Origin: Brachycybe producta
Taxonomy: Eukaryota; Arthropoda; Diplopoda; Playtdesmida; Andrognathidae
NCBI GenBank assembly: GCA_036925085.1
Contig: JAUPFP010000064.1
Span: 469,330-533,329, forward strand
Direction: 5' to 3'
Length of the DNA stretch: 64,000 nt
Shown here: positions 56,846 through 64,000 of the stretch, in pieces
Layout: the number at the start of each line of letters is the position of its first letter
Position numbering within the stretch: the first letter of the stretch is position 1
Program-made: the position numbers and the translations under genes
The notes under the pieces: generated by a model
What the model saw: the letters and a program-made list of their open reading frames with translations, nothing else
Database searches by the model: none
Told to the model about the DNA's origin: nothing

Positions 56846-57176
56846 TCCCAGGTCTGTGTGTGTGTGGAGTAGCAAAAACCATTGAAGCACGTCGGTATTT
56901 ATATAAATTTGAATAAATGAACCGTTTTTTTTTTCTCAAGGTCAACTATATGTTGAATTCTTCCTTTGGAAAGTGTAGAAGGGGGAGAGAGAGAGAGAAA
57001 AGTGGGAGGGGTGAGGGGAAAAGGTTGGAAAGTGTAGAAGGGGAGAGAGAGAGAGAAAAGTGGGAAGGGGTGACTGAAATTGAAATGAAAGGAGTAAAAA
57101 AAGGAAAAAACGACGCGCATGCACACAATTTCCGGTGAATTTTGCTCCCGTCATTTATGACGGGTTACCCCACTAG
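56846..57176 (+). mobile_element. Nonautonomous Helitron-like element, copy 1
   Basis: Starts TCCCAGGTCTGTGTG after an A. It ends with the hairpin CCCGTCATTTATGACGGG (57147-57164), TTACCCCA and CTAG (57173-57176) before a T. 5'-TC, a 3' hairpin and CTRR inserted between A and T are the Helitron signature. The body is purine-rich with two GA-rich minisatellite units. No coding sequence. Confidence 0.82.
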
Positions 57177-57190
57177 TTATATATATAAAA

Positions 57191-57537
57191 TCCCAGGTCT
57201 GTGTGTTTGTTTGTGTGTGTATGGAGTAACAAAAACCATTGAAGCACGTCGGAATTTATATAAATTTAAATAAATGAAGAAATGAACAGCTTTTTTTTCT
57301 CAAGGTCAACTATATGTTGCACCCTTCTCATCCAAGAACCCCATGATATTAAATTGGAGAGGGGAAAAGGTTGGAAAGTGTAGAGAGGGAGAGGGAGAGA
57401 GAGAAACGTGGAGGGGAAAAAGTGGGAGGGGGTGACTGAAATTGAAATGAAAGGAGTAAAAAAGGAACAAACGACGCGCATGCGCACAATTGCCTTTGAA
57501 TTTTGCTCCCGTCATTTATGACGGGTTACCCCACTAG
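57191..57537 (+). mobile_element. Nonautonomous Helitron-like element, copy 2
   Basis: Second copy, head to tail with the first, separated by a 14-bp AT-rich spacer. It starts TCCCAGGTCTGTGTGTTTGT and ends with hairpin 57508-57525 and CTAG 57534-57537. It differs from copy 1 mainly in the middle, where the GA-rich units differ in number. Confidence 0.82.
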
Positions 57538-58125
57538 TTAACTAATATATAACTGAATAAATTGAATAATCAGCATATTGTTGGTTTGTCCTTAACAGGG
57601 CTCTGTGTGTAGCATTTAACATTTTATTTTAACATATTTTATGCGAATTTTTTAGTTTTATTTGTTTAAATAACAAACTATTAACTTTTTGTCTAATGAA
57701 GCGAACATATTTAACAATTTGAGATGACGTTTTACAATGTTTGTTATTTAGATTGTGCTCAGTTTATTAGGTAAGAGGTGGATCACTGATTATAAAAGTG
57801 GTTTCGGCACAAGAATCACATTTTTGAAGCAATCAGAAGCTGCTGACATCTCATTGTGATCACAACTTTTTTGTTGTTGTTGTTGTGTTAACACACAAGG
57901 CTATGACGCTGAGATTAGCATTGAAAGCATCATTCAATCCATAGGGATTGTTATAAACACAAGTAATATTTTCATCAATTCAAGGATGTTTTTCAGAATC
58001 AAACTTTTCGCAATATTTTCTCTTTAATTTTTTTTTTACAAAATTGCACCAATAATTCTCGCTACAGATTTACACTAAAATGTGTAACATTAGCAGTTTT
58101 TTTTTGTTTAGAAAATTTTCATTAA

Positions 58126-58554
58126 AGCCTCGTTTTCACGGCGATAGTTCTTTCACCAGAGTACGTAGCTGTCATGAAAGTTGTGATAGTTCACTCTCTC
58201 ACGATAGCAATTGTCTACACGTCTTGAAGTAAACGTGATAGTTCTGTCACATGACAGTGTGGCGTCTACTTCACAGATATATCATTGTGTCAACAACAGT
58301 GTTGCTTCTCTCTCTCTCTCTCTCCCTCCATCAAAAGCCAAATTTCCCTATAAAGTGGATATTTCTCTACAAGCGGTCACTCAACAACTATTATTATTGC
58401 GACAGTACTATCAACTATGGGTGTGATAGTGCTATCGCAACAGTGTGATAGTGACTATCATGTGGTCTTCACGATGGTAGATAGTTCTCGCGATAGTTGT
58501 TGCTGCTCTCATGACAGCAACTACCGTGAAAATTATCATCGTGAAAACGAGGCT
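58126..58554. mobile_element. Harbinger-like MITE, copy 2 (TAA duplication)
   Basis: AGCCTCGTTTTCACGGCGAT, AGTTCTTTC at the left, ATTATCATCGTGAAAACGAG, GCT at the right, with TAA on both sides (58123-58125, 58555-58557). It shares with copy 1 the internal block readable as AKFPYKVDISLQAVTQQLL and the TATCGCAACAGTG, TAGTGACTATCATGTGGTCT segments. A CT microsatellite interrupts it at about 58307. Confidence 0.8.
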
Positions 58555-60198
58555 TAAAAGAAGACTTATATAGTTGTTTATTATAAGGATGGCTTAAATG
58601 TTGAATACTTCTGAAAGAATACACGAGTATTTTTCAGTACATTAATTAAAAACAAATTATAATTTTCGCTTGTTTTATTACCATTTTTGGGGGCTATTTT
58701 TTTTTTTACTTTTGCATGTCTTTTTTTTTTTCCTTCTTTTTTTGAAGCACCATTGTATTTATGAGTGCTATTTATAGGAAATCAATGACGGAAGATGTGA
58801 TTTTTGTACTTTTTCATGTAATCTTTCTATAATACTTGGGGTGGGGGGGATGGGTGAGAAAAGAGACTTCCATCATCTTGTTATTATTATTATTAATATT
58901 AGTGTGGCTTCATTATGTTTCTAGGAGATAAGAAGAAAGTAGAAGAAAAAAAGGTGTTTTATTCTTACTTTTAGTTAGTTAGCTGATTATAATTATTTTC
59001 GTATTAGTTTTCTGTTTTGAGTCTTTTTCCCTTTCTTTCTTAATTTTCTTCTTTTTTTATTTTCAAACAAAACAATTTTTTTTCTTCAAAGTGAAACAAA
59101 AAAAAAAAACAGCTAAATCTTTTCTATTCTGTTTTAATTTTCTGAAATTAATTATGATTAACACTTTTTTTTTCTTTGACCACGCAATTGGATTTCTTTT
59201 ATCGTTTTTTCTTTTTAGAAATTCAACTTGCCAAATTGATCACAAATAGAATTTCATCATCATCATCATCATCATTATCGTTATTATCATCATTATTATT
59301 TCAATTATCATTGTTGTCAGTTATTTGTTTTTTGATTTGAGTCAGATTAGACGATGATAAGGTTTGGTGAAGAATAATAATAAGATATATAAATTATATG
59401 ATGGAATCGATGAGTTTTTTCCTTTTTTTTTTTTTGTTTCTATTTCATTTTTTTTTCTCTTTTGTTATTTGGTCTCTTTTGTATTTTCTGTTAAGACGTA
59501 AAGAAAATTGCTTTTTATTTTATTGTATTTAGTTTTGTGCGTGTTTTTTGTTGTTCAGGTTGAGGTTGTGTCATTTTGTGATGAGTTGACATCCAAAAAA
59601 ATAAAAAAGGAAATGAAGTATAAAACATTTTTATGTTTCATATCTTATTATTATATTACGGAAGATTTCTTTTTTCTCGTTTGAAATCTTAAATCTTAAA
59701 AGCTTGATTGACTTTTTTTTTTTACTATGAGGCACTCTTTTTAAATTCTTTATATTTCTTCTTGTTGTCGTGATTTTTATTTTGTGTATCTGCCGCAACA
59801 AGAAGACAACAAAAAATTCGGTATTCATAATCTTGTCATTTGAATTTGATGTCAAAATACTGTATATATACGTGAAATAAACTGTTATAGGTATTTTTTT
59901 TATTTTAAGAAGGAAATGACAAGAAAGAAAATGCATAAAAAAAAAGGGAACAGAAATACATAAAATGAAATGGTGAAAAAAATGATTGTGATTTGTATAA
60001 AATAAAATCCTATTTGCTTTAGAAAACAAATTTATATTTCATTGATTTCTTTCGATTTTGAAGTTCGTTATGAAGATTTTTTTTTGTCTTTCAGAGTCGA
60101 AAAGTCGATTCTATTGACTTGGAATTTATTTATTACAATTATAATTTATAACAACTCTGAACATTAAAACTGCTTTTAATTTTCATAAGATGGAAACC

Positions 60199-60199
<1 letters not shown>

Positions 60200-60279
<80 letters not shown>
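60200..60279. repeat. AT microsatellite, about 40 units
   Basis: Uninterrupted AT dinucleotides over about 80 bp. Confidence 0.95.
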
Positions 60280-60282
<3 letters not shown>

Positions 60283-60982
60283 AGAAATATATGAGCCACT
60301 TGGCTGTGGTGAAACCGGTATAGGTTGCCTTTCTCCTATTGGTGTATGGATTTGACTATCTTGTAGACGGCCATTTTTTTAATTTTTTTGCTCAAATTTT
60401 GAGTTTTTCTGCTTCAGAATTGAGGTTTAATTTTGACTGTTATTTTTCCTTTTTGTTTTGTTTATAATTTATAGCCAAGAAAATGTTTTACATTTTGTAA
60501 TATTTTATTAGAAATATATTTTTCGTGTTAACTGGTTTCTATTATACTTTTAGCATTACTAGTATTAATTTGGGCAATTTGGCTAACTTACGTTTTACTT
60601 TATTAACTTATTTTTTGCTATTTTTAATTTTGTTAATTTTAAAATAGTTTATCAATACTTAAATTATTTTTGAAACTTAGCCTATTTTTATTTGTTAATG
60701 TCGTAGAAAACACGCAACTCAGGTAAAACACCAAGTACAGGCGCCTCAGTTGTTATCTTAAAGCTTGTAGGATAGGATTTGTTTGATAGAAAAGGGATTC
60801 TCTGAAGGGGGGGGGAGGGGATTCCATAAAAGGTAGGCAATGCTTAAGCAAAAAAGTTGTGCTTATGCAAAGGATAAGCTCAGGAGAAACGTATTTCAAT
60901 ATCACCCTGCTTAGGAGATTAGCATATGCAAATGCTAAGAGAAGTCAAACTTGCTTTATCTTTTACCTAAGGGCCGAATAAG

Positions 60983-61119
60983 CTTGGCACACAGGCGACT
61001 TTAAACTAAAAGTCGGCTGCTTGGCTGCTTTCCATAGGAAATACATTAAGACGACAAACCAGCAACCATCGACTTCATTTTCTCATCGAAAATCTCGCAA
61101 ACGTCGCCTGTGTGCCAAG
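60983..61119. repeat. 137-bp MITE
   Basis: Near-perfect 17-bp inverted ends CTTGGCACACAGGCGAC / GTCGCCTGTGTGCCAAG. The middle is unique in the window. The pairing may continue outward (AATAAG / ACCTTAAG) with mismatches. Confidence 0.75.
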
Positions 61120-63464
61120 ACCTTAAGTTTACTTTCAATGAAGTGAGTGTTGTCTACCAATGGACCTGTGGAAGGACCACACTCTTAACTAACTTTCAAA
61201 AAAATTATATTTTTGCTAGTTTATCAGAAAAAAAACGGTTGCCCAGATTCGTGATATTTATAAAATAGATTGAGATCTTTCATATAAAAATCTATTTCGA
61301 TTTAGATTATATAAATTTTGAGGAAATTCTAGTTTTTCGGCGAAAATAAACAACAAAATTGGCGCCCCAAACTCCATTTTATTTTTGTAAAAGTTAAGTA
61401 AACATGTTATATGTTATGTCAGCAGAAGTTTTTCTCTGACATGTGATTTAATTAACAAATGTGATTTTAATTTAAAAAAAAAAGTGATTTCAATAAAAAA
61501 AATCTGATTAAAAATACGATTTGTTTTTACATTTTTTTTTATAAAATCAAGATTTGTATCTACGATGAAGAAAAGTGTAACATGTAGGCCCCCCTACACA
61601 AGACCCACAGGTATTCATAGAAAATCTAGTAACAGATTAATGTACATTTAAGTAACACGCGCGCACACATTAAAAGGGAAAACAAACAAATACAATTAAG
61701 TGTAACCTTATCACATACACATTGATGCTTCCATAATAACATTGGATACATGGGTTATACATACACCTTCGTACATCACATGTATTCATACACATGTATT
61801 GAATAGATGTGTATGTAGATAGACAGTTAGAAACCTGAAAACATTTAATCCTTTTTCTCTCTCTCTCTTTTTTTAATCTTCTGTTGTAGAGAGAAACCGA
61901 GATAGAAAGTGAGGTAAATGCAATATTAGTTGCTGGAAAAGCTTAACAAGGGGTTGCTTTTAAAAATGTGACACAAACATCACATCAGTTGTTGTAGTAA
62001 CAACAGGAGCAGTAGCAGCAGAGATCCACAAAATGTCTCTTTTTGTGTTCATTTTTATTAAAACTTCACTTGTCTGTCTATTTATGTGTTTGTCAACAAG
62101 TAATTTTTCTGTAAGGCATCCTCCTCCTCCTCCTTCTTAAGCTTTAGGCTGGGTATTTGGGCTTCGTTTTAATCCGGATTTAATATCCGAGCACTTAAAA
62201 GGCCTCATCCTTCCATCCACCTTTTGCGTTGTTGTTCTTGTTGTTGGTGTCCACATTTGACTTGACCGACAACTGAATCTCACTTTCTCTTTCTTTGTCT
62301 TTTAACGTTGTTGCCTTTTTTTTTATCTGTTTTTGTTTGTACAATATTAAATTTTAATGTTCTTTTTCTTGTGCTTTCTGTGTTGTCTTGTTTTTGTGAA
62401 TGTTATTAATGCAGTAGTAGTAGTAGGTAGTAGTAGGTAGTAGTTGTCCAATGTGGTATTTCTTATTCACCATTTGATGTTTTAAGTGGAAAGTTGGGCT
62501 TTTGTTTTGGGGGAAGGAGAGGAAACTTTTATAAGCATAAAACTGATAAAAGTGATCCTTATGTGGTGGCATTATGGCAGATTTAAGAGCAATTTTATAG
62601 ACAAACCGGTTCCCCAAAAAAAGAAGAAACATTTCTCTTATTTATGAGTTTGAGAGCCAAGAAGGAAATAAAATTAATGTCATTTAACTCTTTTCTGACA
62701 TTTTTTTTCTCTTTCTCTTTTCTAATTTGATATCTTCTGACAATTGAGTTCTGACTCCTCCTCCTCCTTTCTGATCTTAACATTATAACCTTTCTGGTGA
62801 GGCTGAACTTTCATGCCTGAAATTAAAACCTTTTTTTTTTTTTTTTTACTTCTTCTTATTTTAATACGTATCAAATTGGGTTTTTTTTTTCAAATTGAGT
62901 TTTTTTTTCATCTTTTTTTTTGTACAATGTGAGGAAAGAGGAGGAATTTTTCTTTTCTAATTTTGAACTTTTGTGAAATGCAACGGTGCGTTGGTTTTGT
63001 TGGGGTTTCCATGGTAACCTATGGACGTCATTAATAGCAAAATACATTAAAGATGGAACCCACCAGGTGTGAGGTTCTCAGTTGGGACTACTACTACTAC
63101 TACAGTACTATTATACAGTATTATATGTGGATGTGCATATAGAGATGATGGGGGGGGGGGGTGGCCAGTTTTTGGTTCGCTTTTTCCACTTTGTTGATTA
63201 GCTGTGCATCAGTGGTCACTAGTAACAATTATTGGGCGATGGGTTTTAACGGGGAGATGATGGATTCAGATTAAGGGGATACTTGTGTATTGGGGGGGGG
63301 GGGCGGTGGCCGGTAGGGATCGATGAGTGGCTTTTTATGTACTAAAATACAAGGGATGTGTCGTCATATCATTCGAAATGGAAATTCGTTCTAAAAAAAA
63401 AAGTAAAAAGGTTAATTTGAAGTTAAACACGGATCATTTTCTGTGCAATTTCAAATAGTAATAA

Positions 63465-63669
63465 CAGGCAGTTAGAAATCGGGGTTGAACTTCAGTTGGC
63501 TTCGCCCTTGTCATGACGACCGGCAACTTTCAATTGGTTTGTTGTGTGGTTCGACGTTGAAAAGGGTGGAGTATGTGACGTTAGACTACATAACCAACCA
63601 ATTAGAAGTTGTGTTCGTCATAAAAAAGGGCGGAGCCAACTTCTGTTCATCCCGTTTTCTAACTGCCTG
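63465..63669. repeat. GB-family MITE, member 3
   Basis: CAGGCAGTTAGAAATCGGGG at the left, CCCGTTTTCTAACTGCCTG at the right, with flanks TAA and TTA. Inside are ATGACGACCGGCAACTTTCA and AATTAGAAGTTGTGTTCGTC, as in the element at 34948-35141. An accidental open frame covers it. Confidence 0.82.
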
Positions 63670-64000
63670 TTAATGTAAGTGATGAGCTGTGGAGTGAAGA
63701 GATAATGAAGAGAGGCGCCTAGCCTTTCTTCGAATGAAGAAGGTGGGAGACGGAGAAAAAAGAGAGTGAAAGTGAAAAAAGTCGATTTGTATTTTTGATA
63801 ATTTTAAATTTTACATCGACTTTTTTTTCTGATTGCACACTTATTTTGGAGTGTTATAAACGTAGATAAAACTTAAAAGGATCAGCATTATTTTAGGCAA
63901 AATTCGGAATTTTTTTTATCGATGAATGCAAAGGTGTTTTTTATCGTGATTGTTTAAAATAAACTTACTTAATTGGAGTATTTAAAATGACATATTTTAC

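Larger units (their letters stand above)
56470..57620 (+). repeat. R1 dispersed repeat, copy e (interrupted three times)
   Basis: R1 blocks at 56470-56582, 56755-56845 and 57538-57620 read in the order seen in copy c. Between them are a pogo-like MITE (56583-56754) and two short Helitron-like copies (56846-57176 and 57191-57537). The junction AAATTGAAATA|CAGT...ACTG|TACTAAATCAATATTTT compared with the uninterrupted AAATTGAAATACTAAATCAA in copy c shows a TA duplication. Confidence 0.8.
38597..64000. other. Long stretch without further coding exons
   Basis: No other supported coding exon on either strand. The stretch is rich in microsatellites (CT, GT, GAT, CAA, TCA and AT types), long G or C runs and transposon remnants listed separately. 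It may be a long intron of the gene starting at 32.8 kb or intergenic DNA; the sequence alone does not decide. Most open frames here are translations of simple repeats or of T-rich DNA. Confidence 0.5.

Noticed and set aside
59631-60029. 132-codon minus-strand frame
   Set aside because: T/A-rich low-complexity sequence with Phe/Ile/Asn/Lys bias; no splice context.

Overview
The window is nuclear DNA from an AT-rich animal genome (roughly one third GC by eye). Two multi-exon genes with GT-AG or GC-AG introns are clear on the + strand, and one encodes SND1/Tudor-SN. Frequent microsatellites, long G/C runs, many miniature inverted-repeat elements (MITEs) and a mixed set of degraded DNA transposons point to an invertebrate. 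I cannot name the species. No CRISPR array, operon, rRNA gene or intact tRNA gene was seen.

Layout. 1-8.6 kb holds no supported gene. It contains an old dispersed repeat (called R1 here) broken by a LINE 3' fragment and by a 908-bp TG...CA element that looks like a solo LTR. 8.68-16.75 kb is a five-coding-exon gene for a membrane-anchored WS/DGAT-type O-acyltransferase (about 747 aa). 16.8-20.7 kb is intergenic and MITE-rich, with a perfect 33-bp-arm palindrome. 20.7-30.6 kb is a complete SND1 gene: 21 coding exons, 897 aa, four staphylococcal-nuclease repeats, a Tudor domain and a C-terminal SN remnant. 31-32.2 kb holds a mariner fragment, a hAT-type MITE with a perfect 8-bp target duplication, and a tentative small minus-strand gene. 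32.2-38.6 kb carries TGACGTCA sites, a noncoding first exon, a 5.1-kb MITE-filled intron and one coding exon of an unidentified protein. 38.6-64 kb has no other supported coding exon. It may be a long intron of that third gene or intergenic DNA, and is a dense record of Helitron, Tc1/mariner, pogo-like, hAT-like and Harbinger-like insertions.

How the parts relate. The SND1 gene has two intron classes. Fourteen introns are 60-158 nt (most 60-80). Six are 268-1449 nt, and five of these hold a recognisable inverted-repeat element, so transposon load appears to set intron length. Two of the short introns are both exactly 69 nt, in frame and stop-free, so retaining either would insert 23 residues. 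Half of the SND1 donors have T at +3 (GTT...) and two are GC donors. TGACGTCA palindromes lie next to the predicted starts of SND1 and of the third gene. Copies of R1 at 54.1 kb (uninterrupted) and 56.5 kb (interrupted by a pogo-like MITE and two tandem short Helitrons) give an empty-site/filled-site comparison within the window.
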